A DNA stretch of 64,000 bases from Agrostemma githago (GCA_958450325.1 OY288241.1:51222078-51286077), one strand, 5' to 3'. Positions 39,304 through 52,985 are shown, counted from the stretch's first letter. The notes: generated by a model from the sequence alone, not told the origin. Numbers and translations are program-made.

Positions 39304-40805
39304 TTAAGAACATAATATTTTACGGGGCCTCATCTTAGCATTTTGAACCGGGCCTCTCAAATTCATTAGAAGGTCTTGCTTTTTAGCCCTTAATCCTCTT
39401 ATTCTTTGCACTATCCGTTCAGCGAGGATCTGACATTCCATCACTGACAGTTTTTTCGGGGACATTGTAATGCCCAGATATTTAAAGGGCAGAGTCCCTT
39501 GCACCATTATCCCAGTCTGCACGATTAAGCTGACCTTTATCTCTTCGGATAGTTCATTATAATAGATATTGTACTTAGCTTTGTTCATCTGCACGCCAGT
39601 AGAGCGTGAGAACACATTAAATGCCTGCATTATCCATTTAACAGAGGAGTGATCTCCCTTGCAAAATAACGTCAAATCATCAGTGAATCACAAGTGGCTA
39701 AGTTTAATAGCCTTGCAAAGTGGGTGAAATTGAAAGTTTGTTCTATCCTGAACCACCAGTAAGATATGGCTTAAATACTCCATACTCAGTGTGAACAATA
39801 GTGGGGAGAAGAATTTCCCTGGTGTAGTCTTCTTTTTGCTTTGAAGAACCCAAAATGATCTCCATTGAGAGTCAGTGTGTAGGTTGGGGACTGAAGACAC
39901 TCCATGATTAATTGTATATATCGCTTAGGGAAGTTAAGGGCTTGTAGCATCTCTTCCATAAATTGTCGTTCAATTGTATCATATGCCTTCTGCATGTCCA
40001 CTTTCATGATGATTCTAGGGAGCATACCTTTCTATTATACAACCTGATTAGCTCCTGGCATATATGAATATTCTCAATAATATCACGCCCCTTAATGAAT
40101 GCGCTTTGGTTACGAATCACAATGGTTGGCATTAACTTACTTAGTCTAGCACAAATGACCTTTGAGAGGTATTTATAGGTCACATTGCAGCAAGTTATGG
40201 GTCGAAATTGGCTAACATTCTGAGGAATGGGCACTTTAGGAACAAGAGTCAAAATAGTATTTCTTATCTGCCTAAGTATAATACCCTCCTAAATAGCATT
40301 CCTGACAGCAGAACGACTAACATACCAGTTACACTCCAATATTCCTTGAAGAATTGACTAGTATACCCATCAGGCCCAGGTGATTTATTTCCAGGGATGC
40401 TAAACATAGCAATCTTGATCTCCTTGTCAGTAACAGGTAGGAGTAGCTCTTCTTCTTTTTGAACTATTAGAATTTGCCACTTGGTTACTACTGATTTGTA
40501 TACTCCATGAGTTAATCTACTTTCCCTAGAATAATCTGAATATAGTTCAGAAATGTCTGCTGAATTTGGGGAGGTGTGTCCTGTAAAACTCCTGCCTAAT
40601 CATGTATTTGATACACTTTATTACTCTGCCTTCTTTGCTTCAACACTGAATGGAAATAAGATGTATTGTAATCTCCCTCTTCCATCAAGTGCACCTTAGC
40701 TTTCTAAGTTAGGAATTTGTGTCAAGTTGTATCCAGCACCTGGAACTGTTTGGCTATAGCATGTTCATAATATTTGAAAGTAAGATTGCCAGGATTCTGT
40801 GCTAA
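39304..40805 (-). pseudogene. LINE reverse transcriptase, broken
   Basis: Fragments in different frames carry SPGPDGY, RPITCCN, KGRDIIEN, KVDMQKAYDTIERQF and KYLGI boxes of plant L1 RT. The catalytic FADD box region near 39690-39660 is damaged: a stop separates KLSHL from MTLFCKGDHSSVK. Inactive. Confidence 0.75.
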
Positions 40806-42416
40806 ATTGAAACCACAACGGTACTATAAGAAAAGAATTGAAAACACGGGCACTATGGTTAAAACATTGAAAACACAAGGCCACAAGGGTAACATGGGCA
40901 CTCCCTTAGTTTTCAATTTAATTTGAAGTTCATTAATTTTTCTAACTATTTTTCCTTCCAAAATAAATTAATCATTAATTAACCTAACTTTTAACATCGT
41001 TATAACACAAAATGTATGAGGGGTACTGTAATACCCGTAGTGTATTACGAGTATTTCCTATTTAAATCGGGTTTCATTAATGGCTATTAGTATATAGATT
41101 TCGCTATCCTATTTATTTTAACCCACTTCGTTAAACAATTTCTAATATCCGTATAATGTGTAACTCGTTTCGTTTCGGGATCCATCTTATTAAACACTAA
41201 TTATAATATACTTAATATGCATAAGCTAATTAAGTGCATGACCCAAACTCCCACGTTTTCTTATTTTATTCTTTAGCCTATAACAGTCACGCCCATTAAT
41301 TCTTTACCCATTTGAGAGCCCATTTAGATAAGTCAACGCAGGGTTGTTTTGTTTCAACCCTACCTCGGTTCCCTCCTCATCTTTCGTTTCTCCTTGCATG
41401 CACATCAACCTTACGCTACTGTAGACACGCAGATTTGGACCTGGTGGCTGCAGAAGTGTCCGACAAACATTCGATGACGATCGGACTGCAACGCGATGCG
41501 AAATTGCAATGTTTTAGATAATTTTTCTATAGAACGGATCAAATAATTACTCGGAAAAATTAATTTAACATCTAGGCAGCCTTAGTCGTGTCATTACGGT
41601 CGCGTCGACACTAATAACGGAACTCTACCGAAATCACTACAAGGCAAGCTAGGAAGATCCACCCTGAAGTTGAACCGTCACTATGTTGTCATCTAAACAA
41701 AACTTTACATTTCTGTACTTTTTATTATGCACTACGATAATATCAAACGTGGACACTAGGTCCATGGCACGTTATAAACATACGTAACGTCCCAACTTCA
41801 ACCGTAAACACTAAAACATCCTAAATAGACCCGAGTAATTCTGAGATTCGTTCTCAACCACTACAACAAAATTACCCTTTCACGGCGATAATTTTGGTAT
41901 TTCGTGGTGATTCTATTCGACGCGAAAGGTTTCCCCATCGATTGTGTATTCGTTGAGGTAGGCGGCGTTGCCGTAGCCTTTCGTGGCGAATAATCTATTC
42001 GCTGGGTTAGCTTCTTAAAATCGACGCCAAAAAAGAGGAGGTTTTGTGGCGATTTTAGTGTCGATTATTATTGTTATGGTAAATAATTTGATTTCCCCAC
42101 TAATAAGAATTGTAGCAATTGTATTCGACACAATAAGTACTATTAAATGTCATCTATTTTACAATTGTATCAATTGTATTCGACGTGATAAATATTAAAA
42201 AACGTCATCTAAAACAATCGTAACAATTGCATTCCACACGATATCTAATACAATTGAAACCACATAGTAAATTTGGTATCAATTTCATTTGATACGAAAT
42301 ATAATTTCTATCTCTCAGATACAGTGCGAAAATAAAAAGATAGGACAAGTGAAAAAAAATGATACATTTATATTACTCATAAAATCAAACAATTATATAT
42401 ATATATATATATATAT

Positions 42417-44414
42417 AGTAAAGATCAAGTGAGTCCTTTTTTTCTTTTTGAGTCCATAAGTCCTATTTAGAGCCATTGATTTAGATGAGATGGATGGTGG
42501 TGATTGAGTCTAGTAATTAAGGTAATATATAACATATTTTGGAAAAAATATAATAAAATCCTCTCTCCTCCCTTAATTATCTCCAACCACCTAACTTACT
42601 TGATTATGTTTCATCACATTCAATTTTTTCATTCAAACTCACCCGCCTAACTAAAACTCTTCATCTTCATCATCCCAAACTCAATCTCTCGACTTCTAAT
42701 TTCTTTCAAAACACACACCCGCTCATTCTTTCATCTTCAACTCAAGCAAGGCTACACACCCGTGTTACATTGACGTATTATAAGTGTTACTTTAATGAAC
42801 AAATGATGTTACTCCAAGTAATTAATGGTGTTATTCTTTGTCTCATGGTTAAACAATGTTATTATCATTAATTACTCTGACGCATTATATATCGTTCTTT
42901 AAAGAACGACAATCGTTAATTTGGTAATGAATGGTTCCAATCCAAGTTATCATCAATTACTTTGGTAATCATTTATTTAAACGCTGTTGTCCTCAGTTAC
43001 TTTAATGCATTATGTCTGTTTCTCTAACTGACGAAAGGTGTTACTCCAATAGAACAAAGATGTTACTCTAACCAAATGCACATGTATTAAATAAAATATA
43101 GAGTTAATTGCTACGTAGCACAACGCTACTTGTAAAAAATGTGTACAAAATCAGTTATTCTTGTAAACAAAAAAAGAAAAATATTTTTATCATGACCAAA
43201 AACACAAGTATTGTCAAAACACATGTTCCTCCTTATTTTCTTCAGTGTCTTCCTCAGTTTCCTCATTTTCGTCGTCGTCATCCACTTCATCCTCCTCATC
43301 CTCATCCGCCTTTATCAGTGTTGTCTTGTGCATTCGCATCACTTCCAATATCACCTGCACAAAATTAAACAACGTGTTACTCCCATGCAGTCAATGTGTT
43401 ACTTCAACTCTTACGTTGTGTTACTCTAACTGGTAAAGTACGTTACTCTAACATCATCATCAAAAACTGTTTCTCAACGTTCAGTGTGTTACTGTAATTG
43501 CAATTAAGTGTTACTGTAACGTTAATACATATGCGTTACGCCCATGCAGCCAATGTGTTACTTCAGCTCTTACATTGTGTTACTCTAACTGGTAAAGTAC
43601 GTTACTCTAACATCATCATCAAAAACTGTTTCGTAACGTTCAGTGTGTTACTGTAATTGCAATGGAGTGTTACTGTAATGTAGAGCGTATGTTACTTCAA
43701 CATCGTGACTGCGTTCATAGAAAACAAAACAATATTATCAGTGGACCTCATTGAAAACCCAAATAACAAACATAAAACTATGGAATCAATATCAATTAAC
43801 CATCACTATGAATCTATGATGAATGAAAAAACAATATCAACATAAAAATTGATGTAAAAAGGGAAGCCAAATCGACATGAATATCAATTAACCATCAATA
43901 TGAATCTATGATGAATGAGATGACAATGAAAACAATATTAACATGAAAATTGACATAAAAAACGAAGCCAAAGTGACGTGAAAGAAATTTAATTTTTGTT
44001 AGTCGATCGCCGAATTATAATTGAAGCAAAACGTGAAAGAAATATCAAAACTCACCATTGTTATACTCGATCAATTGCTTTTCAACAGTTGATGATGATG
44101 TCACGCTCATTGAATCCATAGTAACGGGATTTTGAACCCAGATTTGATTGAATGAATGACGGAACGTGATGATGAAAGTTTTTTTTTTTTTTTTTAGGTT
44201 TTGATGAATTTTGCAAGGTGAATGACTGAATGATGAATGAACGTAATCATGGGATTATTGTTTCCTAAAATCATGGGAGCTATTTTAGGAACGTAATCTT
44301 TTTTTTTTTAATGCAAATAATTGGAAGCATCTCGTCCATCCATTCTCATCTCATCCAATGGATGAGATGAGGACTTAGGGACTCATATAGAGTAAAGGAC
44401 TCATAAGAGCTTTA

Positions 44415-44416
<2 letters not shown>
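42417..44416. mobile_element. 2 kb inverted-repeat DNA element between TA microsatellites, with remnant exons
   Basis: Ends AGTAAAGATCAAGTGAGTCC and, inverted, AGTAAAGCTCTTATGAGTCC; both are embedded in AT dinucleotide runs (42393-42416, 44419-44459), so the duplication is TA-rich and its length cannot be read. Minus strand carries a start exon 44119-44056 (MDSMSVTSSSTVEKQLIEYN, donor GTGAG) and an acidic exon 43354-43214 (DEDEEDEVDDDDENEE in one frame). This recalls the start of FAR1/MULE-type proteins, but no transposase core is present. Superfamily not assigned. Confidence 0.55.
42770..43710. repeat. Dispersed GTGTTACT motifs and a ~172 bp tandem duplication
   Basis: GTGTTACT or one-base variants (GATGTTACT, GCGTTAC, ATGTTACT) recur every 20-40 bp across 42770-43710. 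A ~172 bp unit (cccatgcag(t/c)caatgtgttactt ... ) occurs twice in tandem at about 43380-43550 and 43551-43690. Confidence 0.7.
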
Positions 44417-44459
<43 letters not shown>

Positions 44460-44460
<1 letters not shown>

Positions 44461-46044
44461 AACATCAACAAATTAAATTAATAAACATGCGTCCAAAATA
44501 AGTGCAAACGGTCTTTTTAAAACCTAAAAAATCGTCTTCAACACCAAAGCTAAGCTTCAACTCATGTATTCCGTATTACATAGAGTAGTCGCGCTTCAAA
44601 AAACTGCAATAAACAAAGATAATGTATATACCAAGTTAATATGTTTTTTTTGTTTACGAATGTGTAAGTAAAAAAATCAAATATATTTACGTACCTATAT
44701 ACTCACTGAAATACCCCGAAATATATAACAAAATGCCACAAATCAACTACTTGAATTACTATAGTCATCCTGTACAAACATATAAAAACACTAGTGACTA
44801 TTATTACATTTTGTAAGATCCCTTCCTTTTTATATCAATAAAGAGCTAAATTCTCTTGCAAAAAAACATTCAAAAAACACGCAGAATAAAAGACGTGAGT
44901 TCATTTGGACAATCGAATATCTTTATGTGACAACCAACCTGCCAAGTAAAAACGAGTCGGCCATTTGATACGAATGTACTGAAATGTTAGCCCATCTGCT
45001 CACAAGAATAGGGTCTTCATTTTTCCAGCCAAACTCGGACCAAGACCAGATGTACTAGTGTAGCTGGACATATAATTAGTACAATTTGATTCATTTATAA
45101 GAATGATGCATAAGGTATTTATAATTAGCAGCTTACACTCGATTTGGAATAGACTTGCATCCGAGGATAAAGAAGCCTGCAGATTCAAACTTGACAGCCT
45201 GCAGATTCAAACTTGACAGCCTGCATAACTTAATGACGAAACAGAACATTAAGAGCATTTGGATATAGCAACTTTGCTTCTCATAATAACACATCCTCAA
45301 ATCAAGAGTCGGTAATGCACAAAAGAACCTGCTTTGTTTTTAGGTTAACCATAAATGCAGCCTATGAACATGTATTAGCTATATAGAACCTCGATTTTCC
45401 ACCATGTAGCATCACACCCCTGTTAGTGGTTGATCCTCAAAAGATCAAACATGTTACTGTCCTTGGATTTGTAGTGATTATTAAAACCCAAATACAGTCA
45501 TAAATCGCATAAATCACTAAGGAATAAATTTAGCTCAAATATAGTCATAAATCACTAAGGAATAAATGTAGAGTAAGATGGAATGGAAGGTGAAATAGAA
45601 TCACCCACTTTAGAAGAAACACCTTACCAGATGTGTTCTCGAAGGACTTAAGTCGGCACTCGCCCCGCTGTATTAACTGAGAGTAACACATTTCCATCAC
45701 CTCAGAGAGTCCTCACAATAGCATCTATTTGGACAAAGATTGAGTAACCATGAGACCATTTTAATTGTGAAACATTGTTTTATACTAGAGACGTATCCAG
45801 AAAGGTTTTACACCCATTAAACTAGCTCTTTACATTGGATGAAATGTGAAGTGACTCATTCAGCATGCAACAGAATTTAGAGCATCGATGAACTCGTTTT
45901 TATGACATAAGCCAAGTAAAAAATAGCTAAATGAGTGTGAGTGTAACAAAACCTTAACAAAATAGCTTAGTGAGGGTGAGTCTAACTTATCTTTAACAAA
46001 ATAACAGAACTGTTACATAATGACGGAAAATGAGAGGCTAATTA
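44460..46044. other. CACTA interior, non-coding
   Basis: No supportable gene. A 22 bp tandem duplication (gcagattcaaacttgacagcct) lies at about 45178-45222. The last part (45960-46044) leads into the Tourist-like MITE. Confidence 0.4.
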
Positions 46045-46335
46045 TGGGGCGTTTGGTTAAAACACGGGAAAGGGAAAGAGAATAAACATAGGAAACAAGG
46101 GTAAAGGAAAGGAAATCAAAGAGATTACCTTAAATTTTCCTTGTTGTTTGTTTATAAATTATAGGGAATAGAAATGACGAGGTGGTGACGGTCTCGGGGT
46201 GGCGGTAGTGACGAGAATGGTGGTGGTGGTGGTGGTGACATTAGTAGTGGTGCCGGAGTGGTGGTGGTTTTAGGGTGGTGGGAGATGACTTGGGGCGGTG
46301 GGTGAGGGAATCAAAATCCAAACCCTTGGGGGTGG

Positions 46336-48616
46336 TGTAGACACCCACATTTTGACCGCCAGGTGTCTATAATAGTTCCCGCCAAACACCCGACGATGAT
46401 TGGACGTAAACGTGCTTTGATGGACTCAGATATGGGCTCGTAATCATGGACATTTGGTTTAGACCTATTACGGAGTACAAATCTTATAAAACCAACCTCA
46501 AATCCAGCCCCAGTGGGTCGTTTCGAGTCAAATAAGACTAATTTGGGTCGAAACCGGCAACAGGGCAAAACCGTCTTTTAGTGACCGAGTCAAACCCGGT
46601 CAAAGATATTTCCCGAGACTCACGGACCAACCGTGACATCTCACGCGTCCCGTTTGGACTCAAATACTACAAAAAAATCAGCTTCGGAAATATTAAACAA
46701 TTCCGTTAAAGGTGGAATTTGATCTCAAGTGGAATTCTATCCGAAAAACTAAAGCAATTACCGACCGAGTGTCAAACACTCGGCCAAAACCAGCCAAAAA
46801 CAGCCGAGTTCCTTGCCTTCTTCACCAAGAAAGCGAGTTCTCGTGCCTTTCAACCTTTTACGTTTCCCATCCAAACCGGTGTTTCTTGTTGTTCAAGCAA
46901 GACACCTCTCCTAAACCTCTTCGCCTATAAATAGGACCCTCCATTCAACACATTAACACACATTGACACACATTAACACATGAAATATACATCCATCATC
47001 CTCGACATCTAAAAAAATCATTCAAAGCAAATCCCGATATACCTCCGAAGAAGCACCGAAATACTGCCAAAATATCGAAGAATCCGACCCCGAGAAAGCC
47101 GGTCAAAACCCGTCCTACCACACGTCCAAAATAAGCACCTTAACTCATCCCGCATCATCTCGACGCTCCCAAGTTTAAACCACTTTCCGACGAGCCTTAT
47201 TCCGAGAAAACAAAGCATGTAGGTTGAGGGTGTAAATCAAACCCGATTCTCCTCTTCTTCTCTCCCTTTTCCACGTTTTTTTTATCTTTTTTTTCGAGTC
47301 GTGTCGTCGGTCGGTATTTTAATATGGGTCGTTCGTCGCATATTTTTTATTTCTAATAATCGATACTACAAAAACTATTTTTATAACGTTCTTAAAATAC
47401 GATATTGATTTTCTAATCAAATATCGTATCCAACAAGAACTAAATTAATTAAAACTCGTTAATGCAAAAAATCGTTACATCTTTTTAAAACCAAATTCGA
47501 CGATTTTACGCGGAGAGAATTAACATCTTTTTTTTTCTCTTTTCGTTCAAAAATTCTTTTTTTTTTACTTTTCGTTCAAAACAAACTTTTTTTCAAAACC
47601 TTTTCTAAAATCATTCCGACTATTCGATATCGATTTCATAATCGAATATCGAATACGACGAATATCGAAAATATGAATCGGGTATAAATTAATCCATATT
47701 TGTACACGATTTATAAAAATTGACGGTTTTCGACAAATAATAAAAAGCGGACAGACCGCCACGCGAGTCGCGCGCCTGTCAGGCTACTCGCGCGGTGGCC
47801 TGTTTAGCCGGGTCCTTTTTTTCCGTTTCCTCGCTTTTCTATTTTTTTTATTATTCTTTTCGAATCTTACATAAAAAGCGACTTTCGCGACATATTTCGA
47901 TAAATAGTTTTTCGACCTCGGTCAACACGTGCTAATCCATCACGTGTCACAAGTCTTTTCCAAAATCATGCATATTATTTATTTACATCTTTATTCAAAT
48001 TATTCAATCGTTACTAACTCGTTTTCTCGTGTTTGTAGCAATTTATTTATTTTATTAGACTAAAACGAACTTCACATGCTAAAATAACTTTGACGTTATT
48101 AGTTTAACATGCATTAAACGACTTAGCAACCCATTTATTTATTTTTCTCTCACATGTCTAGGGAAAATAATCTTTGCATATCATTCAACCGTCGAACTAA
48201 TGCGTGTACATAAAAAACGAACGATATCTTAGTAAAGGCCGTTAAGTGCGGGCGGGGTTGGGTGTTCTTAGTGAACTTCCCAACACGTACCCTCACCCCT
48301 TACTCAGAACTATGGTTTCCGGATGTCCGAATCCATTGGCAACGAGAGTCATTCAATACACGATATCCGATAATGTCCGTATCGGTATAAAATGCTAAGG
48401 GACGAACCCGATAAACTCTGACATCGGAAATGGGCCATATTTTGTATATGGCCCACTACGACATAGAGTGGGTTCGAACGGGCCCGAACTTCCACAAAGT
48501 TCGGTGGCGACTCCTACTTCGATTTAAATTTAAATTTGACCATCTCATATGGAGATTCATTCGCCTCCCCAAACCCGCGCGTGGCCGCGTCGGGGTGGAC
48601 CTATGTCATGTCCACA
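46336..48616 (+). repeat. 5' LTR of element B
   Basis: TGTAGACACCC...ATGTCCACA, 2281 bp. TATA box TATAAATAG at 46926-46934; GCGAGTCGC/GCTACTCGC pair at 47763/47783; a dyad CCGAGTGT-caa-ACACTCGG about 150 bp upstream of the TATA (near 46765). Confidence 0.92.
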
Positions 48617-48618
48617 AT

Positions 48619-48637
48619 TTGGCGTCTCCGCTGGGGA
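48619..48637 (+). other. Primer binding site of element B
   Basis: TTGGCGTCTCCGCTGGGGA, two bases after the 5' LTR; differs from element A's site by one base (T for A). Confidence 0.7.
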
Positions 48638-50638
48638 TCAACTGATGTATCACTTACCATCGGCATCCTCAGGGTGAGACTCGAAAAGAAATCGTTTGAA
48701 TAGTAATGTACACGTTTTAGTTCAATGGTTCATGCATAACCCAATTCTTTCCCGGGCCGGTTACTTGTGACCGACGTCCCACTATACTGCGGTGCATTCC
48801 TAAATGGGTGCACTAAAGACTTCGATGGCGGAACTCGCATGGGTTTTACGGCAGGTTCTAAGACCAACTCGGCTTAGGAAGATCGTCCTGATTTGCGAGA
48901 AAGCTATCGTCGTTGGTATAGACCCTATTCGACTGACCGAGACTTAGATTAGGAGCATACATGGTGTCATTATACTGTTTTCGTGACTACGTGCTACTTG
49001 ATCTATTTATCGTCTTTTCAAAAACCGTCATTTTCAAAAACTTGCATCTTTTTAAATCCACTTATTTTTCAAAACCCGAAAAGCTACCGAATTTAGGACT
49101 TATGGTTTTGACTCAAAATAGCCTATTTTTAGCCGCTATGCTGCCCAAACCGTTTCAAAAATCCGAAATCTCGGTCCGGTAACCTTTTTTTTTTTTTTTT
49201 TCGTTTTTTCAAAAAAATCGGGCCTTCCAATCCGACCTTTCTCGGTTTTCAAATCCAAATTCCCTTTTCAAAACTTTCTTCTTATTAGGACTTCCCGTAT
49301 TTAGCAGTGTCGGGTCTTGTCATAAGTTGTTAGAATCTCTAGCGTCGAAACTCCGTCGATCTTACATCACGAGTTTCTACCCCATCCCAGTTCGCCTTAT
49401 TTGTCAAGGCACGGCCCACCTGCGTAGGACAAACTCCTACAAAGGGAAGCCCATTTACACACTCGAGTCCAAAGTCTGGGGAATTCTCACATGGATCTTC
49501 CTTCAAACGGGACTAGGCCCACTTTGCGAAATCCTAGGGAGAGTCCACCATCCACGAGTCACCCGTCTAGGTGTCGGTTTTCACGAGTCACCCGTCTAGG
49601 TGTCCTTTCCGACTCATTTCCTTTTCGGGCTTTTCCTCACTCGGGGGCTACCCTTCAGCGGAGCGATCAATCACGGGTGCTCTAAGGGTCATGTATTACA
49701 CGTGTTGTCACACTACGCCACTTTTAAATCACTTAGATGTCGCACCATTTGAGTCCTACCAAAGTCTTTAGTCTCACTCGGGGGTTGTCCTCCACCCGAG
49801 CAGTCAACCACGGTCACCTTAAGGGGTACCCTACGTTCATCCTGCACCGGCGTCCTTATGATGCCTTCTTCGTGTCGTACCTATGCTACGAATACTCGAG
49901 TCACCTAGGGTTAGGTCACCACGGTTGGTCCGAGCACGTGATACGGTCAAACACGGTCGCCCCCATTTTCGGATTCACCCTTATGCAGCTCGAGTCCAAT
50001 TCGCAGTCGTTACCTCGTCTAGATCAACGTTCGAGTATCCCGGTCCAAGAGTCTTTGTCGACCCGTCACCCCGGGCCGTGTCTAGTTTGACTCCCTCTCT
50101 TGCACTTGCGCAAAGCCGAGTTTAGGCAAATCGTGGCACCCGTCTTTCTCTCCAATCAAAGACCTTACCAAAAAAAAACAACCAACCGAGCGTCCGAGTC
50201 CGGATTTGATTCGAGTCTAAGTCTGAGTTCGAGTCTAGGATACCCTACATCCTCATTTCCAAATCAAAGTCAGAGTCAAAGTCAGTTGTATTCTGTCCTC
50301 TTTTTTCAAAATTCAATAAAATCAGCTTTTCTATTTCTCATACATACTTTCCTTATGTGTTTCCGAGAACATGATGAACACCATCATACACTGTGAGCAC
50401 ACGCACGTGACTATTATAGGCACATCTATAATGACTGCAGGAAACCAAGCCCGTGTTTTCCTTTTACCTATTCCATGTCTGGTATAGAAAGCCACATAAC
50501 TACCCGTAGCAGGAGCATATCGAATCCTATGACAAATCTGGGTAGTCTTCTAGTTTGGGTTCAAGACGGGAGGCAAGCGCACTTCCCACAATAAACACCC
50601 ATCCAATAAGACTAGTCAGTCCCTACCTTAGGTGTTAG
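48638..50638 (+). other. Non-coding 5' interior of element B
   Basis: Collinear with 26990-28624 and then with 25870 downward of element A, i.e. the gag gene is missing at about 50160-50220. No credible ORF. Confidence 0.6.
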
Positions 50639-51222
50639 TAGGGATGTCAACGGGTCGGTTTCGAGTCGGGTGGAGCCTCACCCGAATCCATCACCCGAAT
50701 CCACATACTCCACCCGATCCATCCGTCACCCGATTAACCCACCACCCGGATCCAATCCATCCGTCATCCGCGGGTGATTCGAGTGGATCGGGTGCTTAGC
50801 GGATGAAAAATATTTTTTAAAAATACAACAAAAAATATACAAATTATAAGATGCGTAAAGTTTTTTGGGATTTTTTGGTGGTCGGAAATTAAGACGGGAA
50901 AGAAAATCTAAAATGGTGGCCGCCAAAGTGATTACGGAAAATATTTTCTTAGGGTTTTAAGAAAAAAAAGGATAATGAGTATAAAAATAGAGTGAAATTA
51001 ATTATTTTTCTTATATATTCATATAATTTTTTTTAAAAATCTATAAACGGGTGAACGGATCGGGTGAACGGATCGGGTGAAAAATCTCCACCCGAATCCG
51101 ACCCGATCCATCACCCGATTCATCCGTCACCCGCTTAAAATCCATTTAGCTCGGGTTTTCGCCCATTAATTTTATTCGGATGGATGGATTTTGAATGAGT
51201 TCGGGTGAAATTGACATCCCTA
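50639..51222. mobile_element. hAT-like MITE inside element B, sixth level
   Basis: 584 bp, ends TAGGGATGTCAA / TTGACATCCCTA, 8 bp TSD GGTGTTAG (50631-50638, 51223-51230). Rich in 'cacccgaatcc/cgggtga' repeats in both orientations. Element A has the empty site at about 25477-25500 (CTAACGCCTAAGG). Confidence 0.9.
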
Positions 51223-52985
51223 GGTGTTAGTATGACCGACAAAAAAAAAGCTGGACAAAAAAATCAAAAGTCCAAGAGAAAAAAAGAAAAGGGCCAAAAC
51301 AAAAAAGTTGGCCATGATCAAAAAAGAATTATCAACATCTCTCGACCAGACACGGTCAACTCAAATGAAGAATCCCATGACCGGGGCTAAGAGGTCAACC
51401 CAAAGAATTCAAAAACCCATGACCGTGAAACGGTCAATTCAAAAATTATCTATACCCATACCATCCAATAGGGGAGAGACAGTCAAGCTGGTCAGCTAAC
51501 ACCACATCTAGCCTTCCCACATTACAACCCTCAAGACCTTCTCGAGACCTAGGCTAGAGACAACCCAGAATTTTGAGGATTCAAGCTCCATAGGATACAC
51601 CCTAACCTTTAGGGCCAGACATGGAAACCAGATCCCGCATTATCAACCTGCCCGATCGAAGTCCGAGTCATTTTTACTCGACTTCCCCCTTTCCTACCAC
51701 ATTACAATACCTTACCCTCGAAGCCTTAGCTCCACAAAATCGAGCTCCAGATTTCGAAACATCAAAGCCACTTGCGACCTAGCTTCACATTTCCAAAAAC
51801 ATCTAAACCAGTTACCAGCCCCAAACACGGGAACTCAACTTGCAGTCGGCATAGAACATGCCCAAATAGTTCACACCACCTCTGGGGGCTATCCCGGAGA
51901 ATGCTCACAGTCACAGAATCAACATCTTAACTATTCCAGCCCTTTGGTCAAGACATCATTGGGAATGCACCTAGCCTACACCATTGCTATGGCTAGTTAC
52001 ACACAAAGCCCTAATAAGCTAGGCATCATAATACATCTTTCAACACTGAACTACGGCTTGGTTTGATTTCACTACACGTGAATACGTAGGCAGCCTTTTG
52101 ACAAAGGCACAACCATTCACATTCACACAAATTCGAAAAAGCATCATCATTCCGGTCACGACACTGTCATGTTCTCAGCAGCTAGCTTTGTCATCCTGGG
52201 GCTTCTCCTAGGCAGAAGTTCTCCATCCACTCACAAAATCCAGATAAATTCAAAGAATAAAGATCTAGCCTCCTTTCTATAGTGTGTCCTAGTACTCGGC
52301 TCAGTTGAAGACGAGAATTGGTCAGGGACTCGAAGCAATACCCACTTTGGGAATGTACCCCTAAATCAAAAGAATATCCAAAAGAACACCAGTCTACGAC
52401 ATTGCTACCACAAAGCCCTGTCGTACGGAAACAGTCCCATTCCGAGGATTCGACCGTGTTGACACTCGCCTAGGCTACGGAATAGCGCAACTTAAGAGTC
52501 TTGTCATATTAGGTGGCCCATCCCCTACCGAGTCACGGTCCAACCCTTACAGAGTCCAGTCGTGTCTGTCAACTCGTCTTGTCGCGTCCAGAGTCGAGTC
52601 GATCGGTATATCTCTCTCTTCAAATTCTCATTTTAAAATTCGCAAAACTTAGCCATTTGAGAAAATCCCTTTCCTAGTCACCACGGGAATAGGAATTTTT
52701 ATCACACTTCATCTAGGCATACAGGCCTAACCAGAGACTTTAGGAGTTCATGTCAGAATCAGATTAGGAATCAAGTCATCCCAAGCATTCTAATTTCCAA
52801 AAAAAAAATCATTTTCTTTCCAAAAAATCAATCAAAAATCATTTCTTCCCCAGCATGAGTCAGTGTTTCGCCTAAATGTTACATGCAATTTGTTATGTAT
52901 CAACAGACAGGTACCCCAAGACTCCCCGAAGAATTCTCAAAGACTCCCCAGTGGAAGGATCATGCAACCTTTCTATTAAGGAATC
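51223..52985 (+). other. Non-coding 3' interior of element B
   Basis: Collinear with 23450-25480 of element A; no ORF. Confidence 0.55.

Larger units (their letters stand above)
35361..40805 (-). mobile_element. L1-type LINE, degenerate, interrupted by later insertions
   Basis: Minus-strand order: linker before RT (40800-40480, GDYNTSYFHSVLKQRRQSNK), RT start (IPGNKSPGPDGYTSQFF, about 40400-40335), RT core (40252-39690, VPKVPIPQNVSQFRPITCCN, SAFIKGRDI, KVDMQKAYDTI), RT thumb (39675-39345, FKYLGITMSPKKLS). After an interruption (39340-36455) come RFVLVQSVLSAIHQY and WDVVCRTKKEGGLGLKKLQIWNIACIAK (36450-36190), then a C-terminal ...LYHIWMERN (about 35600). It ends at a T-run on the plus strand (35361-35372), i.e. 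a poly(A) tail. Stops and frameshifts throughout. Confidence 0.75.
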
